This document shows positions 8,082-16,540 of a stretch of DNA of 64,000 bases, piece after piece. The stretch comes from Paenibacillus sp. yr247 (GTDB lineage Bacteria > Bacillota > Bacilli > Paenibacillales > NBRC-103111), in assembly GCF_900103825.1 (NCBI RefSeq), contig NZ_FNIF01000004.1, positions 248,001 through 312,000 on the forward strand, read 5' to 3'. The notes under the pieces were generated by a model that made no database searches, had not been told where the DNA came from, and worked only from the letters and a program-made list of their open reading frames with translations. The translations under genes were made by a program, and so were the position numbers. How positions within the stretch are numbered: position 1 is the first letter of the stretch; each line of letters opens with the position of its first letter.

Positions 8082-9563
8082 TTAACCAAGCCAATGAAAA
8101 ATGATTTGTTCAGGCGATTGATTAAGGGATGGCCGGTTAGCAGGAATGAGCAGATTCGCATTCTTTACTTGCTTGCTGCTGCTCGTTGCCCATGTTGAGT
8201 TGTGAATCTGAACCTCTGTGCCCTTGGGAACAAAAGGAAACAGCTGCTGCACATCCCTGTTCGTAAGTCGAACACATCCTAGCGATTTATCCATGCCGAT
8301 CGAGCTCTCATCATACGTACCGTGGAGTGCAATTGCTCCAAGTCCCAAGCCAGCCTCTCCATAGCTCTGTGCATGATTCCCTTTAGGTTGTTGTACGCGG
8401 TCCATCACCAGAAAATCACCTTGTGGTGTGCGCCCGTTTGCACCAAGACCAATTTCTTTATCCCATAATAAATAATCGCCGCTGACCAGCTTCAAATGAT
8501 GTTCAGCCTTATTGATTTCAATATGTACAGGCTCGTAAAGAACACGCTCAACGTCCGCCGAATTCGCATAAAACATCTGCGTTATGTCTGCCGCGGTGGC
8601 ATCATAGAACCATCCCCCTCGCCCATTGAATACAGATGAGATGTCGTTAGAACCTGTATTCACCTCAAGAGGGATGAAGCTCAAATAATTATTTGGATAG
8701 TCCTGCAGGAGAGAATCTAAGCTGGCTGGGGTCTTTCCAAAATCCTTCTTATACGCTTCCAAAGCTGTACGAACTAAATTAGCACCAATCGCACTAAGCG
8801 GTTGGTGCTTTTCAAACTCGGGATTGAGGAAACGAATTTTCACCGTACGATCTGACACAGGGTGATATTGAGCAACAACAATCGCGCTCTTCGTCAAATC
8901 AGCATTGGTGAGAAGCATCGTCTTCCCTTTATTACTGTTATCTTGTGAAATGATGCCGTAAATGAGGATGCTATTATTCGGCATTTCCTTGGCTAGTTCT
9001 AATGCCTGCTTATGCAGCGCAGTTTCAATATCTTCCTTCTTGGTATTAGGGGCAAGGTACATGATAAACGGGACATCAACCGTTTCATAGGTGATATCAC
9101 TCCCAACGCCCCAGACTTTCATTTTGGAAATCGTTTTGTAAATCGGGTTATTCCCCGCAAACAACAAAACTAATACTAAATTAAGAACAAAGAGAACGAT
9201 GAGCAGTGTTTTCAGAAATGGCGGCAAAAGAGGTTTTTTCTCCTCAGGAAAAGCCTGCTGCAAGCTAACTGTATGTGCCGCTCGTTGTTGATCCAATTGA
9301 TGAAGTGCGCGATTAGCAGCTGAATAAAACGGTGAAGGATAGGTTCTAAGAACCTCTTTGTAATGAAAAATCGCCCTCTTTAAATTCCCTTTTTGCTGAA
9401 ATTTTTGCCCGATCTTATAATGAGCTTCCGGTGAATTGGCGTCCAAATATCGGATTACCTTCTCATAGTATTGGGGATCGGATGGGCTTATGAACAAGTT
9501 TTTGTGCAAATGAATCAGATTGTCATCGAGATAGTGACGAAATCGTTGGCTTTGGCGAATCAT
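8082..9563 (-). CDS. Membrane-anchored L,D-transpeptidase (YkuD) with TPR-like N-terminus
   Basis: A 493-residue protein with three parts. Residues 1-100 look like a cytoplasmic TPR pair (EAHYKIGQKFQQKGNLKRAI). A single transmembrane helix spans about 113-136. A large extracytoplasmic part ends in a YkuD catalytic domain (about 345-460) whose motif HGTYDESSIGMDKSLGCVRL contains the His, Ser, Gly, Cys and Arg of the active site. Family members cross-link peptidoglycan at meso-DAP or act in spores. An N-terminal TPR facing the cytoplasm is unusual. Its promoter region (about 9611-9649) holds two palindromes. Confidence 0.87.
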   Translation of the reverse strand: MIRQSQRFRHYLDDNLIHLHKNLFISPSDPQYYEKVIRYLDANSPEAHYKIGQKFQQKGNLKRAIFHYKEVLRTYPSPFYSAANRALHQLDQQRAAHTVSLQQAFPEEKKPLLPPFLKTLLIVLFVLNLVLVLLFAGNNPIYKTISKMKVWGVGSDITYETVDVPFIMYLAPNTKKEDIETALHKQALELAKEMPNNSILIYGIISQDNSNKGKTMLLTNADLTKSAIVVAQYHPVSDRTVKIRFLNPEFEKHQPLSAIGANLVRTALEAYKKDFGKTPASLDSLLQDYPNNYLSFIPLEVNTGSNDISSVFNGRGGWFYDATAADITQMFYANSADVERVLYEPVHIEINKAEHHLKLVSGDYLLWDKEIGLGANGRTPQGDFLVMDRVQQPKGNHAQSYGEAGLGLGAIALHGTYDESSIGMDKSLGCVRLTNRDVQQLFPFVPKGTEVQIHNSTWATSSSKQVKNANLLIPANRPSLNQSPEQIIFHWLG

Positions 9564-9610
9564 TTTGCTCCTCTCCGTTCAATAGGATAGCTTGTTCAAA
9601 CTGGCTGTAT

Positions 9611-9649
9611 GATACGATTAGTATCTCTGATACATAATGTATCATGCAA
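9611..9649 (-). promoter_or_regulatory. Promoter overlapped by two GATAC palindromes
   Basis: On the minus strand, -35 TTGCAT (9644-9649) and -10 GATACT (9620-9625) are 18 bases apart. Two palindromes cover them: GATAC/GTATC arms at 9611-9625 and TGATACAT/ATGTATCA at 9628-9644. They lie upstream of the L,D-transpeptidase and of the divergent 45-aa ORF, as expected for an operator. Confidence 0.45.
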
Positions 9650-9734
9650 GAAAAATAAAGACAACTGTTTTATTGCTTCTCTGAATGAACACCTATCTTT
9701 TAGCAAAAGCTGAATCAACGGAGGTGATAAATGA

Positions 9735-9872
9735 ATGAGTGGAAGAAATAATAAACCAAAGAATAATGGACCTGCCGGCAACCCTTCCCGATTAGATCAA
9801 TTCGGAGATAAAGCCGCACAACAAGAAAAAAAAGAAATGAAGGAACGAAACAACAACAAATCGACTTGCTAA
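9735..9872 (+). CDS. 45-aa Asn/Lys-rich small protein
   Basis: An ORF of 45 codons with a strong GGAGGTGATAA ribosome binding site before the ATG at 9735. An earlier ATG at 9731 is in another frame and stops after six codons. The product is hydrophilic and low-complexity (GRNNKPKNNGPAGNPSRLDQ, then a Gln/Lys/Glu helix) and ends in Cys. Composition and size are reminiscent of small spore-associated proteins of Bacillales, but I cannot assign it. A terminator begins 39 bases after the stop, supporting a single-gene transcript. Confidence 0.65.
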   Translation: MSGRNNKPKNNGPAGNPSRLDQFGDKAAQQEKKEMKERNNNKSTC

Positions 9873-9910
9873 GCGGAAATCACAACTTCATCTCATTTCC
9901 AGCCAAATAC

Positions 9911-9960
9911 AAAGACGCTCCCACCACGCCGATCGCGGTGAAAGCGTCTTTTCCTTTTTT
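9911..9960. terminator. Intrinsic terminator, probably bidirectional
   Basis: AAAGACGCT and AGCGTCTTT arms around a 23-base loop, followed by TTCCTTTTTT. It lies between the 45-aa gene and the convergent end of the quinol oxidase operon. Confidence 0.8.
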
Positions 9961-9973
9961 TATTACCCCAAGC

Positions 9974-10303
9974 TTAATGTACCACTTGATTGTATGTCAT
10001 AATCCAAATGGAACCGGCAACGATTGTTAATAGGATAACGAGGCCAAACAACAACGCCATGATGTTCCAGCGTGCGTTCTCACCCTCTTTCACGTGCATG
10101 AAGAAGAACAATTGAACAGCGAATTGCAAGATAGCCATCGCGAGAATCAATACTAATGTGCCTGTTTTACTCAGCATGTGGTTCATGACGGCAACCAGAG
10201 GAATGATAGTTAGAATAATCGAAAGAGCAAAGCCTATGATATAAGACTTCAATGAACCATGAGCGTCATGGCTTTCATGTGAACCCGAATGCGGTTGACT
10301 CAT
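9974..10303 (-). CDS. cyoD: Quinol oxidase subunit IV
   Basis: A 109-residue membrane protein with three transmembrane helices, matching CyoD/QoxD in size. The soluble N-terminus is His-rich (GSHESHDAHGS), and the helices include LAMAILQFAVQLFFFMHVKEG, the characteristic conserved region of subunit IV. It is thought to assist assembly and haem/copper insertion rather than catalysis. It begins one base after the subunit III stop, with GGGGGTG as ribosome binding site, and is the last gene of the operon before the terminator. Confidence 0.9.
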   Translation of the reverse strand: MSQPHSGSHESHDAHGSLKSYIIGFALSIILTIIPLVAVMNHMLSKTGTLVLILAMAILQFAVQLFFFMHVKEGENARWNIMALLFGLVILLTIVAGSIWIMTYNQVVH

Positions 10304-10304
10304 C

Positions 10305-10916
10305 TTACATCACCCCCATCAAATAGACGATTGTAAATACGAAGATCCAAACCACATCAAGGAAATGCCAATACAAAGAAATAACAGCAACTTTCCGCTT
10401 AGTTACCGCTGTAATACCTCTGCGTTTCAACTGCAGCATCAAGCCAATCATCCAGATCAAGCCAACTGAAACGTGTAAGCCATGAGTACCCACTAATGCG
10501 AAGAAGGCAGATAAGAATGCACTCGTACTTATTGTCGCACCCTCATGGTTAACCATGTTAATGAATTCCGTCAACTCTAGGCCAACGAACGACGCCCCTA
10601 GAAGCACTGTAACGGCGAGCCAACCGATTAACTGCTTCATGTTCCCTTTGTGCATACCAAGTACGGCTAGACCGCTTGTAAAGCTGCTGGTGAGCAAGAT
10701 GAAGGTTTCAGCGATGATTCCTGGCATCTTGAATAGTTCTTCCGGCGTTGGTCCCCCGTTCGTGTTTTGGTGAAGAACGATAAAAGTAGCAAATAAGGAA
10801 CCGAATAAAATACAGTCTGTGATCAGAAAAATCCAAAATCCAAACGTCTTGAGCGATTCGTGATCATGTTCATGATCGTGGGCGTGCTGCCCACCTTGCG
10901 CGGCTGCATGTGCCAT
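10305..10916 (-). CDS. cyoC: Quinol oxidase subunit III
   Basis: A 203-residue membrane protein with about five transmembrane helices, the size of CyoC/QoxC. A His-rich cytoplasmic head (QHAHDHEHDHE) precedes KTFGFWIFLITDCILFG, and the conserved Glu (LELTEF) and GTHGLHVSVGLIWM motifs of subunit III are present. It stabilises subunit I and the proton path. Its ATG overlaps the subunit I stop by one base (TAATG), so translation is coupled. Confidence 0.92.
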   Translation of the reverse strand: MAHAAAQGGQHAHDHEHDHESLKTFGFWIFLITDCILFGSLFATFIVLHQNTNGGPTPEELFKMPGIIAETFILLTSSFTSGLAVLGMHKGNMKQLIGWLAVTVLLGASFVGLELTEFINMVNHEGATISTSAFLSAFFALVGTHGLHVSVGLIWMIGLMLQLKRRGITAVTKRKVAVISLYWHFLDVVWIFVFTIVYLMGVM

Positions 10917-12889
10917 TAACCTTTCGCCCCTTTCAATGCGGCTTCTGTTCGTCTCACTTCATCAGCCGGAATATAATAATCCGTATCATAGGAGAATGAA
11001 CGTGCAATCATACAGATCCCTACACCGATTAATGCTGGAATTGTCAACCACATCCAATCAAAGACGAATCCGAAGCCTGCGAAAAACCACAGCGCGGACA
11101 TGAGGAATGGAATGGACGAATTCTTAGGCATATGAATCGGTTCATATTGGATAGCCGCTTGTTTTTTAGCAGTGGAGCCTTGCTTCTCCTTTTGTTCCCA
11201 CCATGCATCTGCCTGACTTACTTGGGGAAGTACGGCAAAGTTATAAATCGGTGCTGGTGAAGGAATCGACCATTCAAGTGTACGGCCGTCCCATGGATCC
11301 CCAGTAACATCTGGCTCTCTAAATTTGATGGAGTGGGCAATTTGCCATACTTGGAAAATGAATCCTACACCCATTAGGAAACCACCGACGGTTGATACGA
11401 GATTGAGCGGCCCCCAGCCCATATCGAAATTGTACGTATACGTACGGCGAGTCATCCCGTCTAAACCTAAGAAATATTGCGGCATGAAACAAACATAGAA
11501 TCCGATATTCCACAGCCAGAAAGCCCATTTCCCTATGCGCTCGTTAAGTTTAAAGCCGAACATTTTCGGCCACCAATAGTAGAGACCGGCGAAGTAACCG
11601 AAAACCACACCGCCAATTAATACTTGATGGAAATGCGCAATAAGGAAGTAACTGTTATGGAACTGAAAGTCAGCTGGCGCAACAGATAACAGTACCCCTG
11701 TCATACCTCCGACAACGAAACAAGGAATGAACGCGACCGTCCACATCATCGGTGTCGTGAAACGAATTTTACCTCGGTACATGGTGAATAGCCAGTTAAA
11801 TACTTTAGCCCCGGTCGGGATAGCAATCAACATCGTACTAATGGCGAAAAAGGCATTAACATTCGCGCCGGACCCCATCGTAAAGAAGTGATGCGCCCAT
11901 GTGAAAAAGGACAATAAACTAATGATCAGCATGGCGAAAACCATGGATTTGTAGCCAAACAATTTCTTTTTCGAAAATGTTGAAACAACTTCTGAGAATA
12001 TTCCGAATGCAGGAACAACCACAATGTAGACCTCAGGGTGCCCCCACATCCAAATCAAATTGATATACATCATCGGGTTCCCGCCACCACCCAAGGTGAA
12101 GAAATGCGCGCCAAGGAAACGATCAAGGAATAGCAATGCTAACGTTACTGTTAAGATTGGGAAAGCAAAGATAATCATGATACAGCTAGAAAATACGGAC
12201 CATGTAAACATCGGCATCTTCATCAGTTTCATGCCAGGTGCACGCATTTTCAAAATCGTCACGATAAAGTTAATCCCCGTCGCCAAACTGCCGATACCGG
12301 ATATTTGGATACCCCAAATATAGAAGTTTTCCCCTACCCCAGGACTATGCGACATCTCTGAAAGCGGCGGATAACTAAGCCACCCTGCATCCGGGGATCC
12401 ACCGATAACAAACGATACATTGAAAAGCATCGCTCCCCAGAAGAACATCCAGAAGCTGAGTGAATTCAAGAACGGATAGGCTACGTCCCTAGCCCCGATT
12501 TGTAGAGGGACAACAATATTAAATAATCCGAACATCAATGGCATTGCCATGAATAAAATCATGATCACACCATGTGTTGTGAAAATTTGATTATAATGCT
12601 CTGCTTGCAGAAATTCGCTATTTGGCATCGCTAACTGCAAACGCATAAGCAGGGCATCCACACCGCCGCGGAACAGCATCAGGATCGAACAAATGATGTA
12701 CATGATCCCAATTCGCTTATGGTCAACACTCGTTAACCACTCACGCCAGAGCCAGCCCCATTTCCTGAAATACGTCAGTATGAAAATCATCGCGATCATC
12801 GAGAGCCCAATGCTAACCTGAGCGCCTAGAATCATTGGATCGCCAGTTACGAAAAACTCTGATGCGAACTGTTTTATTTTATCCAACAT
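10916..12889 (-). CDS. cyoB: Quinol oxidase subunit I (haem-copper oxidase)
   Basis: The catalytic subunit, 657 residues, with about 15 membrane segments. It reduces oxygen to water at a haem/CuB centre and pumps protons. Visible ligands include the CuB/Tyr motif WMWGHPEVYIVVVP, the His pair FTWAHHFFTMG and the C-terminal His set FHNSYFLIAHFHQVLIGG. The N-terminal haem ligand region is TTHGVIMILFMAMP. Length and flanking helices match CyoB/QoxB rather than the shorter cytochrome-c oxidase type. A ribosome binding site AAGGAAG precedes ATG 12889. Confidence 0.95.
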   Translation of the reverse strand: MLDKIKQFASEFFVTGDPMILGAQVSIGLSMIAMIFILTYFRKWGWLWREWLTSVDHKRIGIMYIICSILMLFRGGVDALLMRLQLAMPNSEFLQAEHYNQIFTTHGVIMILFMAMPLMFGLFNIVVPLQIGARDVAYPFLNSLSFWMFFWGAMLFNVSFVIGGSPDAGWLSYPPLSEMSHSPGVGENFYIWGIQISGIGSLATGINFIVTILKMRAPGMKLMKMPMFTWSVFSSCIMIIFAFPILTVTLALLFLDRFLGAHFFTLGGGGNPMMYINLIWMWGHPEVYIVVVPAFGIFSEVVSTFSKKKLFGYKSMVFAMLIISLLSFFTWAHHFFTMGSGANVNAFFAISTMLIAIPTGAKVFNWLFTMYRGKIRFTTPMMWTVAFIPCFVVGGMTGVLLSVAPADFQFHNSYFLIAHFHQVLIGGVVFGYFAGLYYWWPKMFGFKLNERIGKWAFWLWNIGFYVCFMPQYFLGLDGMTRRTYTYNFDMGWGPLNLVSTVGGFLMGVGFIFQVWQIAHSIKFREPDVTGDPWDGRTLEWSIPSPAPIYNFAVLPQVSQADAWWEQKEKQGSTAKKQAAIQYEPIHMPKNSSIPFLMSALWFFAGFGFVFDWMWLTIPALIGVGICMIARSFSYDTDYYIPADEVRRTEAALKGAKG

Positions 12890-12923
12890 GAGCTTGACTT
12901 CCTTTCCTATAAGCTTCGAACGA

Positions 12924-13907
12924 TCATTTTGTCATTTTCATTTGACTATGATCCATTTGGCTGTGGTCCATAGGCGCATTTTTGTCCGTCGATTGAGATT
13001 TATTAATCGTCTCTTTCGTAGATTCTGTACCACCATGACCACTGTGAATGGATTGACCATTCGTATATTTCGTTACAATTTTCCCGAAAAGACCATCCGG
13101 GATCGAGGAGAAATACTGCACACCTGTCGTACCTGGTTTCGCTAATGCTTCGTAGCTTTCCATTGTAAGTTTGGCAGGTACTTTTTTCGTTTTGGCTACG
13201 AAATCATCGAAATCCTTCTGGGAAGTCGCATTAACATCAAACGTCATATCAGCAAAGTGCGCGCCGCTGAAATTCGCTCCCGTTCCAAAGTAATGTCCGA
13301 TCTCATCTGCTTGCAAGTAAAGGGTCATAGCCATTCCCGACATTGTATAGATTTGTCCGCCAAGCTGTGGGACCCAGAACGAGTTCATCGGCGCATCCGA
13401 GGTGAGCTCGAACTTAATCGGTGTATCTTCCGGAATTTGCAAATAGTTGACTGTAGCAATACCCTGCTCCGGATAAGTAAACAACCATTTCCAATCCAAC
13501 GATGTCACTTGAATCGTGACGGGTGGTTTATTGGATTTTAACGGCTTGGAGGGCTCAAGAGCATGTGTATACTTGATGGTAACAACAGCCAAAGTTGCGA
13601 TAATGATAATGGGGATCGCCCACCAAACGACTTCTAAAGTCGTACTGTGCGACCAATTCGGTCTATAAGAGGCTTTATTGCCCTCTTTATCACGATACCG
13701 CCATACAATCCAAGCTGTAAGTGCAAGTACCGGTACGAGGATGATCGTGCACAACACAGTCGATAAGACGATCAAATCTCTCTGCTGAGCACCCACTGGT
13801 CCTTTGGGATCCAATACCATAGCTTGATCACTGCAGCCTGCCAACAAAACAACAATGGCGATCATCATAAAGGGCAACAGAGCTTGTACGAGTTTTCTCT
13901 TTTTCAT
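12924..13907 (-). CDS. cyoA: Quinol oxidase subunit II with Met/His-rich tail
   Basis: A 327-residue lipoprotein (lipobox LLAGC, Cys25) with two membrane helices and an extracytoplasmic cupredoxin domain (about 125-235). The CuA cysteines are absent: where cytochrome-c oxidases have CxxxC this protein reads GTGANFSGAHFADM. It should therefore take electrons from quinol, not cytochrome c. The C-terminus carries an extension rich in His, Met, Asp and Ser (GHGG, then PMDHSQMDHSQMKM) that could bind copper, which is inference. First gene of cyoABCD; GGGAGG precedes the ATG. Confidence 0.92.
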   Translation of the reverse strand: MKKRKLVQALLPFMMIAIVVLLAGCSDQAMVLDPKGPVGAQQRDLIVLSTVLCTIILVPVLALTAWIVWRYRDKEGNKASYRPNWSHSTTLEVVWWAIPIIIIATLAVVTIKYTHALEPSKPLKSNKPPVTIQVTSLDWKWLFTYPEQGIATVNYLQIPEDTPIKFELTSDAPMNSFWVPQLGGQIYTMSGMAMTLYLQADEIGHYFGTGANFSGAHFADMTFDVNATSQKDFDDFVAKTKKVPAKLTMESYEALAKPGTTGVQYFSSIPDGLFGKIVTKYTNGQSIHSGHGGTESTKETINKSQSTDKNAPMDHSQMDHSQMKMTK

Positions 13908-14118
13908 CCTATTACCTCCCTATCCACAAATCTGCAAAATGCTTTTTCACGGTTTAGTCTTCTTGAATGATTTAAGATCTAATTCCAAGATATAAAAATT
14001 ACTGTTAAAAGTACACGGGCACAAGTATGACTTAACAAATACGTCAATGGATCGACGTTTTACTGTAAAACAAATGTCACAGAACGTTTGTTGACTATGA
14101 TGAAAAAGTATGAAAATC

Positions 14119-14150
14119 AAAAAGCCCTTCAAGTTACTCACTTGAAAGGC
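14119..14150 (-). terminator. Intrinsic terminator of the 86-aa membrane protein gene
   Basis: GCCTTTCAAGT and ACTTGAAGGGC arms with a 5-base loop, followed by TTTTT on the minus strand. Confidence 0.8.
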
Positions 14151-14180
14151 ATAATCTAATATTCACCTGATTTGTTGTTT

Positions 14181-14441
14181 TTAGTCTACCTTGGAAGCTG
14201 CACGCGAATGAACCAAGTGAATCGCCGTCCGAATAACGTAAATGTGTACACTGCCTACCATGAAGCCAATACCGACCATCAAAGATGCATTGCGGTCACT
14301 AAAATGATTTATATTTAACAAGCTTAAAAGTAATCCTATGCCTAGCAAAGCCCATGCCGCTATCGTCATCATCTTCACTAATGGCATCACATCACGCTCA
14401 CTGCGCTCAACACTGCTGACCGAAACAGCTTTAATTGCCAT
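14181..14441 (-). CDS. Small two-helix membrane protein
   Basis: An 86-residue protein with a soluble N-terminus (IKAVSVSSVERSERDVMP) and two transmembrane helices at about 25-45 and 50-75. I do not recognise the family. I place the start at ATG 14441, 7 bases after a clear GGAGTG. The frame stays open 17 codons upstream without a better site. It is a single-gene unit with its own terminator, upstream of but separate from the quinol oxidase operon. Confidence 0.7.
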   Translation of the reverse strand: MAIKAVSVSSVERSERDVMPLVKMMTIAAWALLGIGLLLSLLNINHFSDRNASLMVGIGFMVGSVHIYVIRTAIHLVHSRAASKVD

Positions 14442-14593
14442 AATTATCACTCCAAACTGAGATGTAAGTGCTTTATAAAAGTAGTATAACACAAAATCAA
14501 GATTTGTTCATATTTTATTCACACGTTGATCAAGATTTGGACATAATTAGATGAAAGTTTAAGCTAGCACTATTCTTTTACTATCATTTCACT

Positions 14594-15045
14594 TTGGAGG
14601 GATTCAAATGCATTTTAGTGGACACCGGATATCCCGGGTTATTCCCCCTCATACGCGAGGCCATCGAGCAAAATGACGTTCCTTTTCGTAAATTGAACAC
14701 GATTATAATTACCCATCAGGATATCGATCATATCGGAAGTTTACCAAATTTCATTAGTGAATCTCCAAATAAACTCGCTGTACTTTCCAGTGAAATTGAG
14801 AAACCGTATATTCAAGGCGAGAAAATGTTGATCAAAATCACACCACAAGGCATTATTGTTATTCATACCCCAGGTCATACACATGGGACATCTTAGTCTT
14901 TACCATATACGTAGCAAAACATTGATTGCTGCCGATGCTTTGGTTGTTTGCCCAATTTGATATTGAATCCGTCATTTGATACCACGGAGGGTTGTATACA
15001 GACAACGTTAATCAACGCATTGCTGAATTGGCAACTTTGGTGTAA
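14594..15045 (+). pseudogene. Degraded metallo-beta-lactamase-fold hydrolase
   Basis: The first 100 codons read as an MBL-fold hydrolase: KCILVDTGYPG, then the zinc motif THQDIDHIGS and HTPGHTHG. The usual 25 or so N-terminal residues are missing; the frame opens at a TTG inside the domain. Directly after HTPGHTHG one extra base shifts the frame and a stop follows. The next frame continues sensibly (LSLYHIRSKTLIAADALVV) before another break, and a last in-frame piece ends YTDNVNQRIAELATLV. With at least three lesions it is very unlikely to make an active enzyme. Confidence 0.75.
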
Positions 15046-15077
15046 ATCATCCTTGATAAAGTACATTAGGTTAATAC

Positions 15078-15112
15078 AAAAAGCAGGCTGCCTAAGTTAG
15101 GCAACCTGCTTT
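15078..15112 (-). terminator. Intrinsic terminator of the DUF4870 gene
   Basis: AGCAGGTTGCCTAA and TTAGGCAGCCTGCT arms with one mismatch and a very short loop, followed by TTTTTG on the minus strand. It may also serve the plus-strand pseudogene. Confidence 0.8.
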
Positions 15113-15129
15113 CACGTATGTACGTCAGA

Positions 15130-15438
15130 CTACTTCAAAAGTGTGTAACCGCCGATAATTGGAAGTGGTTTTACTTGACCTTGGGCAGCCGCAACTATGC
15201 CTAGAATTGCAAAAATAAACAGCGCCAAGTTCGCTAAAGGCAGAAGAATCCATCCAATAATCGGAATGATACCCAAGACTACATTCAAAATGACACAGCA
15301 CAGGAACAACGTAAGGCCCTGATTAGCGTGGTACATGGCAAACTTAGAATCTTTTGCAGCAATGAGCGGAATGAAAAACAAGATGTACGCAATTATGGCC
15401 ATTCCCTTATTACTTTGGATATCCGTGGAATCATACAT
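15130..15438 (-). CDS. DUF4870-family membrane protein
   Basis: A 102-residue integral membrane protein with three helices and the family's signature order: short N-terminus, NKGMAIIAYILFFIPLI, KFAMYHANQGLTLFL, then IIPIIGWILLPLANLALFIFAILG. Function of this widespread small family is unknown. The start is ATG 15438, 6 bases after GAGGTG. A GTG three codons earlier overlaps that site and is less likely. It is transcribed alone with its own terminator. Confidence 0.8.
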   Translation of the reverse strand: MYDSTDIQSNKGMAIIAYILFFIPLIAAKDSKFAMYHANQGLTLFLCCVILNVVLGIIPIIGWILLPLANLALFIFAILGIVAAAQGQVKPLPIIGGYTLLK

Positions 15439-15550
15439 GGACAGCACCTCATTTCTCTGAGTTTACTATTCCATATATATTCGGAGTTTTACATTTAATC
15501 TATTGATTTTCACACATTTCGGAAAATATTTTTCGTTCTCATGACTTCCT

Positions 15551-16537
15551 TTAATTTCTCAACTCATGCCATAGACGAAGCAGTTCTTGTTCACGTGATG
15601 GATTCATACCTGCCAAGCGCACATTTTCTGGTGATCGACCTAGATCCCAAGCCAATGTGTCTTGGACAGTCTCAATTAACGGTCTTGTTGTTAATCCCGA
15701 TTCAAAGGCTTTAGCGTTATCTAAAGCCAACATTCCGACTAAACTATCGCTTCTGATCCAAAGTGGCAGCTCCATCCACTGCCCTACTTCGTTAGCAACT
15801 AAGAATTCTTCAGACACCCAAGTGCATGCTGATGCGTTGCTGCTCATCACTCGACACGCTTCTACGACATCTTCCATTGAGTATTCGCTGCCGCTTGCAT
15901 GCAGGGTTCCGACCGTTCCTTGTTCAACTAATCGAATGATCCAAGCAGACAAATCTCTTACGTCAATAAATTGAAGCTTCCGTTCTTTCGGTAAAGGAAC
16001 CAACACATCACCACCGCGATGAAAACGGGAAGGCCAATACGTGAAACGATCGGATGCGTCGTATGGACCAACAATTAGACCAGGACGAATAACCAGTGTT
16101 TGGTCAGGAAATACTTTCTTCACCGCATTCTCACAAAGTGCTTTCAGAGCACCGTATTGCCGCCCTGGATCCATTGTTTCTGGAGATTCCCATTCTGCAA
16201 CCGGCGCCGACTCGTTCAAATTCACTTGCAAAAGATCATCATAAACTGAAACAGTAGAAATAAAAGTGTAATGTTTCACTTGGTCCTTTAACACCTTTGC
16301 AGCGGCATCTACAACTTCTGGCTGATATCCACTTGTATCGATAACCGCATCCCAATGCAATTCTTGCAGCTGGGCTAGATCAACGTTACGGTCACCATGG
16401 ATATGCTGAACCTGTGGAAATGCATGCGCATCATGCAGGCCCCGGTGAAATAAAGTTATCTCATGACCTTTTGCTAATGCAGCCTCTGTAAGAGCTCTTC
16501 CAAGGAATTTCGTTCCGCCAAGAATGAGAATTTTCAT
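15551..16537 (-). CDS. NAD-dependent epimerase/dehydratase-type SDR
   Basis: A 328-residue extended short-chain dehydrogenase. The N-terminal Rossmann motif GGTKFLGRA binds NAD(P). TFISTVSVYDD supplies the Ser region, and YGALKALCE gives the YxxxK catalytic pair near 148. The C-terminal part varies with substrate, which I cannot predict; relatives act on nucleotide sugars or bind RNA in plastids. The TTGGAGG ribosome binding site lies inside the last codons of the cutC remnant, only 3 bases upstream, so this gene was probably part of a cutC operon. Confidence 0.85.
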   Translation of the reverse strand: MKILILGGTKFLGRALTEAALAKGHEITLFHRGLHDAHAFPQVQHIHGDRNVDLAQLQELHWDAVIDTSGYQPEVVDAAAKVLKDQVKHYTFISTVSVYDDLLQVNLNESAPVAEWESPETMDPGRQYGALKALCENAVKKVFPDQTLVIRPGLIVGPYDASDRFTYWPSRFHRGGDVLVPLPKERKLQFIDVRDLSAWIIRLVEQGTVGTLHASGSEYSMEDVVEACRVMSSNASACTWVSEEFLVANEVGQWMELPLWIRSDSLVGMLALDNAKAFESGLTTRPLIETVQDTLAWDLGRSPENVRLAGMNPSREQELLRLWHELRN

Positions 16538-16540
16538 AAA

